DNA of 64,000 nucleotides, taken from the NCBI GenBank assembly GCA_963710625.1, contig CAVQBG010000028.1, positions 43,835 through 107,834 of the forward strand, given 5' to 3'. Within the stretch, counting starts at the first letter, position 1. Every line of letters starts with the position of its first letter. Below the pieces are notes generated by a model, which saw nothing but the letters and a program-made list of their open reading frames with translations, did no database searches and was not told where the DNA came from. Below are positions 55,601-62,487 of this stretch, in pieces. The stretch is from Sva-07 sp963710625 (GTDB lineage: Bacteria > Actinomycetota > Acidimicrobiia > Acidimicrobiales > Ilumatobacteraceae). Position numbers and translations under genes: made by a program.

Positions 55601-56573
55601 ACACGCCGGCCTGCAACTCGAAAACGGTCGCGGTTGCCCCTCCACCGACGATCATTCGACCGCGTGCCTCATCGATCGCTCCGACCGATCCGAAGTACTC
55701 CAGGTCGTCCGGCGCCAAGGCCAGCAGTTCCTGCTCTTCGGAGATCGTCGGATCGATCGTGATCGGGTACTCGGCGCCGGCGGTGTCGACACGCAGTTCG
55801 ATGTCGCCGTCGACGACGGCCATCTCGGCCGGGAGGTCGATGCCGTTCGCGTCGAACGCGAACAAACCTCGGTACCACACGATCCCCGCAGCCGGGCGCT
55901 CGATCGCCACGGTCTGGCCATCGACCAGGGTCGGCTCACCGGCCACGACGTCGACGGTCACCGTGAGATCGTCACCGGCCGACAACGGCGCGTCCACGGT
56001 GTAGCCGTGCTCGATGCCGTCACCGGCCGGGCGGTACCACTCGGTGACGTCACCCCAGTCCGCGGAGACCTCGGCGTCGCCCTGGGCGAGCACCGGCTCG
56101 ACGCCGGACAGGTCGACGTCGCCGATCCTCGTGGTGCCGAGCTCGAAGACCGGATCGTTCGCGCCGGTGGAGATCGCGGCGGACCCATCGGAGAGAGTGA
56201 GCACCATCTCGCCGGCGGGGAGCGCGGCGGAGGTCAGCGGGGTCTGGATCGTGGGAGATGCGTTGCCGGAGGCGGAGGGAGCATCCGCAGGCGTCGCGTC
56301 GACACCCGTGGCCGGGGCGACTGTGGGGGCGACCAGGCGCTGCTCGGCCCGGTCGGCGACGGCGACGGCGGTGAGCGAGAGCACTGCCGACAGGAACAAC
56401 GGCACCATCGAGGGCCGACGAAGTTGACGAGGAGATCGGAGCGATTGCGGTGCGCGCCGCTCGCTCCGTGGGGGCACCTTCGACACCGCTGTTCGCCGAT
56501 CGAATTCGGTGTGTTGTTCGCTGATCACGGCGCCCGCCGACTCGTTCATCTGGTTCCCCGTCCCCGAGCTCAT
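43671..56573 (-). CDS. 4300-residue secreted multidomain protein: propellers, CSLREA beta-helix, PVASL solenoid, C25-like domain
   Basis: A long signal-type N-terminus has its hydrophobic core at about residues 57-73. Domains, with approximate positions: FG-GAP-like propeller blades 225-640; CSLREA motif (DGVCDTGSGTCTLRAAI) near 670 and a right-handed beta-helix to 1050; more FG-GAP blades at 1140-1510 and 1735-2030; a pentapeptide PVASL solenoid at 2134-2560; Leu/Asp repeats of LTxGDLL type at 2575-2850; a PPC-like domain (DDLDYFKIAV) near 2994; a gingipain-like C25 region at 3140-3570 with candidate catalytic His3413 (NAHFDH) and Cys3457 (SMGCHSG); Ig/PKD-like domains to the end. It is probably a cell-surface adhesin or protease; activity is unproven. 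Start at ATG 56573 has AGGGGAG upstream; ATG 56549 is an alternative. No frameshift in 12.9 kb. Confidence 0.85.
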   Translation of the reverse strand: MSSGTGNQMNESAGAVISEQHTEFDRRTAVSKVPPRSERRAPQSLRSPRQLRRPSMVPLFLSAVLSLTAVAVADRAEQRLVAPTVAPATGVDATPADAPSASGNASPTIQTPLTSAALPAGEMVLTLSDGSAAISTGANDPVFELGTTRIGDVDLSGVEPVLAQGDAEVSADWGDVTEWYRPAGDGIEHGYTVDAPLSAGDDLTVTVDVVAGEPTLVDGQTVAIERPAAGIVWYRGLFAFDANGIDLPAEMAVVDGDIELRVDTAGAEYPITIDPTISEEQELLALAPDDLEYFGSVGAIDEARGRMIVGGGATATVFELQAGVWTRVQELVPATSGPPPTGLGAQVVSSVDISGDIAVIGSIEFGTVAIYDRDAGGVWELSQTLASGDAGFGAAVGVGDGATVDFIMTGAPEEPWTGTPDPGPNGGRLREYTRTVDGFVETSNGLGTTANSFQGAAVDVEHLGGDSFSYGWTLTGGLNWVIVRTISWNGLSFDETGLRVARYFDAGLGVGSGFGGDLDIEGTGFVVGADAASGAFVYDFDGPVARVSFAPELSPTAVLVPSSGTGPLSVARGTGTVAVGASTAAGGRVELFDYTPSTETWATTGESFDPAGYTPVAGGEYGKFVALSGRVLATGDPLADDAFIDQGRAFTADLAPLLTSGVIVVTGSGDEPDPDPGDGVCDTGSGTCTLRAAIQTSNARPGADTIEFGIPGAGPHLITAPTGLPPITDTVTIDGFTQAGSAANTNPAGSTNAVARIQLVGDGAFSGAYGIDLSGSTGSVVRGLAIGSFEAAIKAGPQSVIAGNYIGSVGGLVERSNNYGVLIEGVGQVDVGGTAPADKNVISGNRVGVYVTRDADDNDIINNLIGTDSSGAAAVPNEWGISIEPSEFGVADNEIRNDNRIGNGFLSGRNIISGNLLEGIALWGNTDGTIIRNNFIGVAANGSAPLGNSQAGPDNGAVDGSGGFNWGGVVLRNGASNTVIGGLGSQGNIIANNNNGVVVFSGTGNQLVGNAIFDNRDRGILLLGAGVNDPGDADEGANRGQNQPVITDASIDGADASVEFSIDTPDTPGVYPIVIEFFEADSGTSGEGRRSLRRESVPGPGSYTRVLGSAGALQFSDGDPIVATATDASGNTSSFSNVAIVGGSDRLASSLADERFGQSIDIDGNRMVVGAPFADLGGDNAGAVYVYERTSAGAPWVSTATITSPEPELDGGFGDAVDIRGDRIAIGESDRLGDSVEEGRVWVFQQATNGVWSQLGGWIEASGLADGNQFGASIAWIDDDNLAIGAPGAAGGEGRVSTASLVSGEGVFWIVTELSTTNSSQPPLDAGDQLGYAVAFDDSTPGVGRLVAGAPGASRRYSWTLGGGPIGNPGLAQFTEAWNMGSAVDVSGNRVAVGGFSDELRVAVAEISPQRANTTPLGTVLPSGAGDGVPVNDYLDIEGSNVAVSRGGDGGRVELYGVDDDTLLLTGLALYQPAVTPGDRLGWAIDLQGRTLVAGAPGTGVGAGAVFTAEIGVTATYVGPAGGDPLDATNWDLGIVPGAKDNVVINGGSAPLLNDDWTIGRLELRDGGSRLDVVGATLTLAGAPGNDSASVVGLGTRLVFGDTVAGPGGRLEIIGSDLLVETFGDLLGVGATFLIGAGRVVEVAGEFNPAGFASSLEIELAGPADSPANYGQLRLLAGLERADLSVADLIVVDTSFGGLAGDYPVITCDDCGVGETTFYPPFDPANLAGLTAVTSSSGLTLFSVAPSNDFSPVVDIDGDTAVVAVPSQGTVFVLDRSAGVWSDSQVIDSPDESYEDFGASIALALPYLAVAVPGSDAVEVYEYDGAGFAPLRTYNGQLDSRFGTSVSAAAGRLAVGAPLYDATATDVGAVDLFVLAAPTLIPDRRISDGADGDRFGSTVAITDGDLWVAALGDDGPSDLDPDTGVVRRYDAGGNFANAEIRAPGQGTGGTISAVDGRAAIGTDFSLDVVVFDTGFGQRTIAGASSGFGNHLALVGDRLYTDDEGTSVAAVFDLNTSTNQFVLSGLLPSVPGVVSLAADGASVVRGVFGTGEVGSGLDAAVFGRLDLPETEADAPAFEVFDLSASASEVSVASTGIATSSIATRNVSGATGQTGSVASTSLVGLDLNTPVGTNVAASPVASLTIGESVLAAVDGASSLDRLPLTDIDVTVPIANTDPQEFGGWEEILRRIGDPVLLSRPPQNIQFGEVKDFAQVQELRLDQLSLAGTPVASLPVASLVLGSTPVASLNTEIDWCAEIAATGSAANCSTGIDPNETTLVELTLAGIPVASLPVASLPVASLPVASLPVASLPVASLDLASTPVASLPVASLPVASLPVASLPVASLPVASLLVESLDAVGNVVSLPVASLPVASLPVASLPVASLPVASLPVASLDTTGTVLAPFAGSANPSLVSIPVASLDLVSSPVASLPVASLPVASLPVASLPVASLPVASLPVASLPVASLDVRGTPVASLTTDGTLASLPVASLSVASLPVASLPVASLPVASLPVASLPVASLPVASLPVASLPVASLPVASLPVASLDLAGLPVASLPVASLPVASLSAVVDCSVVDCSSTTLTLAEALVAAPVPNATFEALAPLLSDLRWSEVLPVLGLTDAEFVQLLVDLDNASGQPFTLRDVVTEGGGFGDLTIGELPTIVLQQLFLGDVAPYLDGVRLGDLVGNILDLDGNPLDPVAVEAALTAAKNRLTLQLVDLTDFDDLTLGDLVDESGQPLLQGLTLGEVAPYLVGLRFDDLLTSFPGLTEGQVQGALEDILAASDLQLGQLLVGDLTFDDLLAADEFGQLTLEQLLTAILAENPDALDGITFGDLLLAFVAPSDYPWDAIVFDEIDPADLPGLVGAVGFDTSFELTGTTRGQSVELTVTLPDTAGYLPGTSTLNGTPLADPTGAGGELTWPLTGLSPDTPYILSFDLQPTLELGSSTVDVRARIIGVADGTASAASSVAVQQAFEPNNTPETAATLAEDTIYINHVASADDLDYFKIAVTDGQRVVVNLSNLAADFDVVVYGRSKSSTIVPLVPPSGQSAGTPTPDPVFELDGTTQVQSELTGAASTFDGLPIVATGNRRGTESETVVTPPLEAGTVFVKVFGANGESSVRAAVLQAEVTEGTSIPACPALTERFAGGTPGTSSVPADANTLFLVNQERLSALYPTEYTDVFDSLDALVGYLNGAGADLGIVPGVLDVGQITDIAGDYAAWDAEPCDSAKANAVVAEITDEITELRRTRGIEHIVVIGGDDIVPHARVTDGAEISNEFDYRFTFSGNNAIAGSAWDRQVLSDEPYGDTAALDFGDRYLYITDTALGRLVDTPSDIAFQLDQFVESSGLLNPTTGLVVGYDFLDDGSEAIAADLSGALSVDDEFGSSLDDDSWTADDLAEKLFPADGSPTPDVISLNAHFDHRRALPALDNTNKTEVDLFDATTVFAAAPDALTGRITFSMGCHSGLAVSDSTIGVLADDFAQGFTRQGGIYVGNTGYGYGDTETVAYSERLMDLFAEELVNPILFDRPTTAGQALQFAKNSFFAELGNVSVYDEKALMEATFYGLPFYRVSLEPEAPKPTPTTTTQIDPITGDRVATFSITPVNEEIPRRVDGDGTKYVNRNEAGDPLELKTPFNPAQPLELLDVSVVDPDDPTSLDLLARGAIVTGLNSTYVSPVDPIIVRPVADDSATQPEPIVGDVVFPTRPAAIRTSSQAEGQRQTLALATGQFRGSNTSGVQRLDNRLNVTVYYAEPSVGDFTAPVISAVESYSIDGELTISAQVADTGSEVDPGSGVDRVYVLVAENPGAGTIEWIGVELAEDPATPGRWVGSLTLTPGVSDVRLFVQAKDGAGNVGVASNKGENFETVEVTEPPAPPAGVEVAIDGIPSAELPASAWFDEPVTVTVGAVNLPVEYRLRNGPITPFPATGIVIDAEGPNRLVISIGGEPVLDRVIRIDRTPPSVKIVSPTDGSELVAGDPITASFSCSDASPVTCTATLDGDPIAVDADLSGLAPGGYELSVTAIDAAGNQASKTSTFTVVARQKLPEITLVDGDRSPQLITDGFMVDIEFTDANFGSDDYSVTIDWGDGDDTTPGSSTTCETSTVGGPTTGVASCEILASPSAGGPGLAVGSFEYSAPGVYAITVAVDDGTDTSTSVFQFATVYDPDAGRVSGAGAYWSGPEAYAGSRWGAPAFFGYNSRYRGDDPVPTGRTKLHLLGEFFFKSTSYDYLIINPTLAVAAGTGRFNGQPGYDFTVQGIDNGWLDFFQLTIFDPAGEVVYDNGVKYEDGQLVEAAEGDRVLLGGIKIRQ
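48893..50170 (-). repeat. PVASL pentapeptide (15-bp) repeat array inside the giant gene
   Basis: About 46 exact PVASL units plus variants (SVASL, LASL, DLAGL, DLAST) in blocks of 3-10, separated by short non-repeat turns. Read as A-S-L-P-V it fits the pentapeptide-repeat rule (small residue, x, Leu, x, x) of a right-handed quadrilateral beta-helix. Most 15-mers differ at synonymous sites, but the block around 49192-49300 has seven near-identical units, a sign of recent expansion. Confidence 0.9.
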
Positions 56574-56791
56574 CCCGGCGCAGCTCCCCTGCACCGCGTC
56601 ACCGGGTCAGAGAATTGATTAACACGCATTCGTCGCGGGCGCCAACAAAACCGGGTGGAACGTGCCCGATGTCTCAACGAGATCCGACGCAGCGCGCCGA
56701 GGCGGTCACGCTCTGCAGTCGGACGGGACCGTCGTCACACGAAGGCTTGAACCGCACGGACCGGACCGAGATCGAGCCCGGCCGGGGTGAG
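56574..56791. other. 218-base gap before the giant gene
   Basis: Separates the ABC ATPase stop from the giant gene's start on the same strand and probably holds a promoter. Minus strand has an AT-richer patch (GGTTTTGTTGGCGCC, then GTGTTAATCAATTCTC) 30-80 bases before the ATG that could be -35/-10 elements, but spacing is not convincing. No clear terminator stem seen. Confidence 0.4.
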
Positions 56792-57751
56792 TCAGGTCTT
56801 GTGGAGGACCTTCTCGCGGAACACACGCGGGCTGTAGGCGGTGAGCACGACGTCGCTCGTCGCGCGCACCGACGCCGAACGCGGGAAGCCGAGGAACGGA
56901 CCGAGTTCACCGAAGTACTGATCGGGGCCGAGCTTGGTGAGCAGCTCCTCCCCACCGTCGGCGAGCACGCGGATCACGTCGACCTCACCGGAGTCGATCA
57001 CGTAGACCAACTCCGCATCATCGCCCTGTTCGAAGATCGACTCGCCCGCAGCAACCGTCACCTGATGGGTTGCCACCTCCTCGTGATGGCCCTCCGGCAC
57101 CATCTGCACGATGCGATCAGCGATCGGGACGAGCCGCGAGTCGTGCGTCGACACCACGATCATCCGCCCGTCGTCTCGCAGGCTCTGCAGCAGCCGGATG
57201 ATCGCCTCGGCCTGGATGTGATCGAGGTTCGCCGTCGGCTCGTCGGCGAGCAGCAGCGGCGGGTTGTGGCCCAACCCACGAGCGACGGCGACGCGCTGCA
57301 TCTGGCCGCCCGACAACTTGCTCGGCAGATGGTGCGCTCGCTCGGCGAGCCCGACCTTCTCGAGCAACTCGTCGGCCCGGGCGAACGACTCGTGGCGGCC
57401 GTGGCCCGTCAACGTGAGCGGCACGGCGATGTTCTCCCGAGCGGTCAGCGACGGGATCAGGTTGAAGGCCTGGAACACGAACCCGATGTCGTCGCGTCGA
57501 TAGGCGTCGAGCTCCTTGCCCTTCATCGCGGTCACATCGGTCTCGCCGAGACGGATCGTTCCCGACGTCGGCGTGAGGATGCCGCCGAGACACGACAGCA
57601 GCGTGGTCTTGCCGCACCCGGACGGGCCGAGCAGCACGACGAGTTCGCCCGCCTGCGCCTCGAACGACAGTCCGTCGAGTGGACGGATCGCATACCCGTC
57701 GTGGACGAACTCGACGACGAGGTCGCTGACGGTGAGTGGTCCGACGGTCAT
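56792..57751 (-). CDS. ABC transporter ATPase with C-terminal cNMP-binding domain
   Basis: 319 residues. Walker A is GPSGCGKTTLL (about residue 40), Q-loop VFQAFNLIPS, signature LSGGQMQRVAVARG, Walker B LLLADEPTANLD and H-loop VSTHD, all intact and typical of the MacB/LolD group. From about residue 215 the chain continues into a cyclic-nucleotide-binding domain whose phosphate cassette YFGELGPFLGFPRSASVRA keeps both the Glu and the Arg that contact cAMP. ATP-driven export or membrane extraction gated by cNMP is inferred. ATG 57751 has AGGAG six bases upstream and overlaps the permease stop (ATGA). Confidence 0.87.
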   Translation of the reverse strand: MTVGPLTVSDLVVEFVHDGYAIRPLDGLSFEAQAGELVVLLGPSGCGKTTLLSCLGGILTPTSGTIRLGETDVTAMKGKELDAYRRDDIGFVFQAFNLIPSLTARENIAVPLTLTGHGRHESFARADELLEKVGLAERAHHLPSKLSGGQMQRVAVARGLGHNPPLLLADEPTANLDHIQAEAIIRLLQSLRDDGRMIVVSTHDSRLVPIADRIVQMVPEGHHEEVATHQVTVAAGESIFEQGDDAELVYVIDSGEVDVIRVLADGGEELLTKLGPDQYFGELGPFLGFPRSASVRATSDVVLTAYSPRVFREKVLHKT

Positions 57752-58788
57752 GCTGCTCCTGCGAATGCTTGTGACGGATCGGATCTCAGCACCTTGCGCA
57801 TCCCGATCGCTCCGGCGGCGAGCGCCATCACCACCGCCAGCAGCGGAAGCTGCCAGAAGGCGCTCGACGGAACGGTCACCGGGAGCGGGAACTGCGGCGC
57901 GAGGAACACCTGGATGATCGCCGCCAGTGCCACGGCGCCCAGCGCGATCAGCACGGCCTGCAGAGCGAGGCTGCCGAGGAGCGAACCATTCGAGGCGCCG
58001 ACAGCCTTGAGCACGGCGAAGTCGCGCTGGCGGTCGAGCGCCGACAGGTAGACGACGGCGCCGACGATGATCGCCGCCACGATCCACAACAGTGCCCGCA
58101 CGAGATCGATCGAGGCGATCGCCCCCTCGAGAGGTTGGAGCGTCTGGGCCACCACGTCGTCGGACGTCAGCGAGACGAGGCCGGCAGGCAATGGTCCGAC
58201 GTCGCCGTCGACGAGCACCGAGCTGATGACTTCGGTCGAGGTGAACGCGAGCATCTGCGCCTCGGGCAAGTCGAGGTACGCGAATGGGATGCCGGCGAGG
58301 ACCGTCGTCGCCTCGGTCAGCCCGACCACGGTGAACGGCGTCCCTGCAACGGTGACGTCCTCACCGACCCCGATGTCCAGCATGCGGTCGAGCGCCACCT
58401 CGCCCTCGGCGCCGGGAACGCGGCCCTCAACGACCTGCGGCGCTCCGAGCCCGTCCGGCTCGAAACCGACCAGCACCACCTCCTCGGGGGAATCTCCCTG
58501 GGCGACGCTCGACCGGGTGATCACCACCGGCGACTTCGTCGTGGCATCGACGGCGTCGAGCGCTGCGGCCGGCATCACCGACACCGACGTGAACGGAGCC
58601 GACACGCCTTCCGGCAGCACCCACTCGTCCGCCCCGAACTGCTCGACGGCTTCGGCCGGTTCCAGATTGAACTGGTTGACGAGGCCGGTCATCACGAACA
58701 GCAGCGCGAACACGACGGCCCCGAGAATCGTCACCACGATGAAGCGCACCTTTCGATATGCCAGGTCACGAAAGGTCAACAACAACAT
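57748..58788 (-). CDS. FtsX/DevC-like ABC transporter permease
   Basis: 346 residues. An N-terminal membrane span (FIVVTILGAVVFALLFVMTG, about 16-35), a 190-residue extracytoplasmic MacB-like domain, then three C-terminal spans at about 235-257, 272-295 and 312-332 around DRQRDFAVLKAVGASNGSLLGS. This is the single-FtsX-domain layout of DevC/MacB-type permeases. Works with the ATPase encoded next. No membrane-fusion protein gene is adjacent, as expected for an actinobacterium without outer membrane. Start ATG shares its last base with the TGA of the phospholipase gene (TGATG). Confidence 0.86.
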   Translation of the reverse strand: MLLLTFRDLAYRKVRFIVVTILGAVVFALLFVMTGLVNQFNLEPAEAVEQFGADEWVLPEGVSAPFTSVSVMPAAALDAVDATTKSPVVITRSSVAQGDSPEEVVLVGFEPDGLGAPQVVEGRVPGAEGEVALDRMLDIGVGEDVTVAGTPFTVVGLTEATTVLAGIPFAYLDLPEAQMLAFTSTEVISSVLVDGDVGPLPAGLVSLTSDDVVAQTLQPLEGAIASIDLVRALLWIVAAIIVGAVVYLSALDRQRDFAVLKAVGASNGSLLGSLALQAVLIALGAVALAAIIQVFLAPQFPLPVTVPSSAFWQLPLLAVVMALAAGAIGMRKVLRSDPSQAFAGAA

Positions 58789-60953
58789 CAGTGCACCCCC
58801 AACTCGGGCCGCGACGCAGCCCATTGTTCGATCGTCGGCTTCGCCGCCTCGTAGCCTGCGTCGGCCACCTCCCGCGAACGATCGAACTCCAACAGCCCCA
58901 CCCCCGGCAGGTGCAGGGTGAGCAGCAGGTCGACCGAACCGTCCTGCATCGACGCCTTCTGGTTCCGCACGGCGCCGGTGAGCATGCTGCGCAGCAGCAC
59001 CGACGTCAGACTCGGGTAGTCCGACTTCGTCCGGCGCAGCGACGCACCCAACGCTTGGAAGCCCGAGACCGACATGCCGTAGTCCGACCGGGCGCGCGGA
59101 CCCTGATCCGGGGCGACGTCGACGGCGACGATCGTCTCGATCGTGCTGTTGTCGCGCATCACCTCGAACGGCAGGTTGTTCAGCACACCGCCGTCGACGA
59201 GCAGATCCCCCTCGTACGGCACCGGTGGCAGGACACCTGGGATCGCCACGCTCGCTCGGATCGCCAGCGCCGTGCTGCCCCGGCGATGCACCTCGAGGCG
59301 CGACTTCGTGAGGTTGGTCGACACGCAGTAGAAGGGCAGCCACAGATCCTCGATGTCCCAGGTCCCGAACGTCTCGTCGATGTTGCGCGTGATGCGGGCG
59401 CCCTTCACGAGCGACACGATCGGCAGTGTGTAGTCGAGCAACCGGTGGAACTGCTGCTCGGCGCGCTCCATCAACTCGTCGCCGTCCAGGCCGAGCGCGA
59501 TTCCAGCTGCGACGACCGTGCCCATCGAGCAGCCGGCCACCTCGTCGACCGGGATGCCGTGCTCGCGCAACGCACGCAGCACGCCGAGGTGGGCGAACCC
59601 CCGGGCGCCACCGCCGCTGAGCACCAGGCCGTAGCCGTGGCCGCTGGCGAGGCGCGCCAGGCGGGCGAGGTCGGCGGCGGACCCACGACGGACGTGGACG
59701 ACGTCGTCGACCTTCCACTGCGCGATCAGCAATCCGGTTCCGCGGGGCCGGTCGGCCGAGGACGGATGGAGGACGGCGAGCATCTTGGCGACATGGCTCG
59801 CATCGTCGACCGTGCCGAACAGCTCGCTGATCAGGGCACGCTCGGCGGCGTCCGGGTTCGGCGAGCACAGCACGACGACACGATCGGCTTGGCGAAGCGC
59901 CCGCCGCGTCCAGGGTGACATCTCACGATCGGTCTGCAGCACGACGTGGTCGTTGCCGACGTCGGCTTCGTGCATGAACTCGGCGAGCCGGGGCACCCCG
60001 ACGTTGTCGGTGGCGGCCTGCGAGATCGCCGCGCGGTTGAGAACCCGGTCGACGCTGGCGCTCGACAGGTGCTTGGCGGTTCCGAACCGCGCGATCTCCT
60101 CGACGATCTCGGCGACGATCGCGTCGGCATCGCCGGGAGCGGTGACGGCGATCGTGAGCGACGCCGCACGGTCGAAGCGACGCTGGGTCGGCTTGCGGAG
60201 TCGTGTGAGGATGCCGCGGGTGACATTGAGCATCATCGCCGGCGACGTCGCGACGAGCTCCTCGAACGTGGCGGTCGAGAACGACGCCAACGTGGTGTCG
60301 CGAACGGCGCGCACCGTGGCCGATCGCGGCGCCCGGTCGAGCAGGCCGAGTTCACCGACCACCTCACCGCGGCCGAGTTCGGCGATCAGCTGCTCGTCGC
60401 CCTGGTCGTCGTCCGCCAGCACGATCACCCGTCCACCGACGATGAAGTAGGCGGCATCGGCGACGTCACCCTCGCGGAACAGCACCTCGCCGGCGGCGAG
60501 TCGTCGCCACTCGACGCGATCGACCACCTGCTGAACGAGTTGACGATCGCTGCTGCCCATCAGCTCGGCGACCATCGTGGCCACGTTCGTCCGATCGACG
60601 CGCTCACGCGCCTCGTCGGACACGCCGTCGGCGATCTCGGGGTGGCTGTTGAGCCACGCCTCGAAGTCGCTCCGCTCGAACTCCAGCACCTCGACGGGGC
60701 CGATCGCTCGCAGCGTCGCGGTGCGCAGCCCGCCGGCCACGACGGTGACCTCGCCGATCACCTGACCGGCTTCCACCGTCCCGACGAGCACCTCGCCCTG
60801 CGGCGTGGACTTCGAGGCGGCCACCGCACCGGACTCGATGAAGTACACCGTGTCGGCCGCGTCGCCCTGTTCGACGAGCACGTCACCATCGGCGAGGGAC
60901 ACCGAACGAGCCGACGAAACCAGGCTCTCGATCAGTGCCGCTGCCAGTGTCAC
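58788..60953 (-). CDS. NTE-type patatin phospholipase with two cNMP-binding domains
   Basis: 721 residues. Two cyclic-nucleotide-binding domains (about 5-120 and 140-255) have phosphate cassettes VIGEVTVVAGGLRTATLRA and VVGELGLLDRAPRSATVRA, both with Glu and Arg. A middle domain resembles the NTPase-like region of bacterial NTE proteins. The patatin catalytic domain has GGGARGFAHLGVL (about 448), nucleophile GCSMGT (Ser about 476) and the dyad Asp in LLVDGGVLNN (about 586). It should hydrolyse lysophospholipid or phospholipid acyl esters. GTG 60953 is chosen because GGAGGGGGA precedes it; the ATG at 60995 has none. First gene of the operon with the ABC transporter. Confidence 0.88.
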   Translation of the reverse strand: MTLAAALIESLVSSARSVSLADGDVLVEQGDAADTVYFIESGAVAASKSTPQGEVLVGTVEAGQVIGEVTVVAGGLRTATLRAIGPVEVLEFERSDFEAWLNSHPEIADGVSDEARERVDRTNVATMVAELMGSSDRQLVQQVVDRVEWRRLAAGEVLFREGDVADAAYFIVGGRVIVLADDDQGDEQLIAELGRGEVVGELGLLDRAPRSATVRAVRDTTLASFSTATFEELVATSPAMMLNVTRGILTRLRKPTQRRFDRAASLTIAVTAPGDADAIVAEIVEEIARFGTAKHLSSASVDRVLNRAAISQAATDNVGVPRLAEFMHEADVGNDHVVLQTDREMSPWTRRALRQADRVVVLCSPNPDAAERALISELFGTVDDASHVAKMLAVLHPSSADRPRGTGLLIAQWKVDDVVHVRRGSAADLARLARLASGHGYGLVLSGGGARGFAHLGVLRALREHGIPVDEVAGCSMGTVVAAGIALGLDGDELMERAEQQFHRLLDYTLPIVSLVKGARITRNIDETFGTWDIEDLWLPFYCVSTNLTKSRLEVHRRGSTALAIRASVAIPGVLPPVPYEGDLLVDGGVLNNLPFEVMRDNSTIETIVAVDVAPDQGPRARSDYGMSVSGFQALGASLRRTKSDYPSLTSVLLRSMLTGAVRNQKASMQDGSVDLLLTLHLPGVGLLEFDRSREVADAGYEAAKPTIEQWAASRPELGVH

Positions 60954-61041
60954 CCGTCCCCCTCCGTCGATCGCTCGCGCATCCCGCCGATGCATCTCGG
61001 CCGACAGTAGCCACCCGACCCACCCACGCCCCCAACCAGCG

Positions 61042-61088
61042 ATCTCGTGAACACGTGCACGGCCTGGGCGCGCCGTTGTTCACGACAA
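61042..61088 (+). repeat. 47-nt palindromic repeat, family 3, copy 2
   Basis: Starts ATCTCGTGAACACGTGC and ends GTTGTTCACGACAA. Arms pair over about 10 bp and the centre is diverged, but the length and end positions match copy 1. Lies between the divergent phospholipase and MFS genes. Confidence 0.7.
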
Positions 61089-61148
61089 GGTGGGAGTGTC
61101 GGACGTCCGTACGCTTGCACCGGTGACCCGCCGCCACGGTACGAGCCG

Positions 61149-62487
61149 TTGACCGTCGACACCTCGGCGGACGCCGCTCGGCGAAGCCGCGCAACCGGTC
61201 GATGGCCGTTCGACCCCGCTCGATTCCGCTTCTACTACGGGTGGGTGGTGGTGGTCGCGGGCACCCTGGGCATGATCGCCTCGGTACCCGGCCAGACCGC
61301 CGGGGTCAGCGTCTTCACCGACCATCTCACCGACAGCACGGGTCTCACGAGGCTGCAGCTCTCGATCGCCTACCTGATCGGCACCGGCTCGAGCGGGTTC
61401 CTTCTCCCGCGGGCGGGCGGGCCATCGACCGGCACGGTGCCCGACGGTCGCGTGGTCGGCCGCTATGGGGCTCGCGGGCGTGCTGGTCGGCTTCAGCTTC
61501 GTCGGTCCGATGAACGCGGTCGTCGGGATCGTGGTGCTCAGCGTGGGGTTCGGATTCCTCCGCTTCACCGGGCAGGGCCTGCTGACCCTCTCGTCGAGAA
61601 CGATGATCGCCCAGTGGTTCGACCGGCGGCGCGGGCTCGTCAGCTCGGTGGCCGGGACGTTCATGAGCTTCGCCTTCGCCGCCAGCCCTGTACTGCTGCT
61701 CGCACTGATCGACCTCGGCGGGTTCCGCTGGGCGTGGCGGCTGCTGGCCGTGGTGTTGGCGGTCGCGGTCGCCACGATGATCGCCCTGCTGTACCGCAAC
61801 ACCCCGGAGAGCTGCGGCCTCGTCATCGACGGTGGGCGCGCCGACACGGACGACGACCGGCCCGTGGTCGTCGGCACCGACGACGACCTGACGCGGGAGG
61901 CCGCGATCCGCGACGTGCGCTTCTGGGCGATCGTCGCACCGATCGCGGCACTCAGCGCGACCTCGACGGCGCTGACGTTCCACATCGTCGACTTCGGCGC
62001 CGAGATCGGTCTCAGCGACGACGAGATCGTGCGCATCTTCCTGCCGATCGCCCTGGTCAGCGTGCCGGTCACCCTCATCGGCGGATGGCTGGTCGACATC
62101 GTGTCGCCGCTCCTCATCGCCGCGGCGATGAGCGTCGCTCAGCTGGTGATGTACTTCGCCGTGGGGCGCCTCGACACGCCGACGTTCGCGGTGGTCGCGA
62201 TCGTGGCGTGGGGCGTGTCGCAGGGGTGCTTCGGGCCGCTGACGTCGGCGGCACTCCCCCGTCTGTTCGGCCGCCGGCATCTCGGGTCGATCGCCGGCCT
62301 GCAGATGAGCGCACTGGTGATCGGCAGCGCGGTCGGCCCGGCCTTGTTCGCCCTGGTGAAGTCGATTGCTGGGAGCTACCAGGCGGCCCTGTGGATCTCG
62401 ATGGTGGTGCCCACGTTCGGCCTCGTCCTCGGCGCAACCGCCCACGGCCGCCAGCCGTCGACTTCCCGCGAACCCGTGCGCGAGTAA
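61149..62487 (+). pseudogene. MFS transporter broken by two one-base shifts
   Basis: The protein starts with FYYGWVVVVAGTLGMIASVPGQTAG (in outline, first membrane span and loop), as in oxalate/formate- or monocarboxylate-type MFS proteins. After SGFLLPRAG the frame is lost at about 61418. A short piece reading AIDRHGAR, the conserved loop 2-3 motif, is in another frame. At about 61443 the frame changes again and stays open as MGLAGVLVGFSF to the stop at 62487, covering spans 3-12. Adding one base at each site restores the whole protein. Start is uncertain; TTG 61149 is the best in-frame choice. Its last codons and stop lie inside a 47-nt palindrome. Confidence 0.75.
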
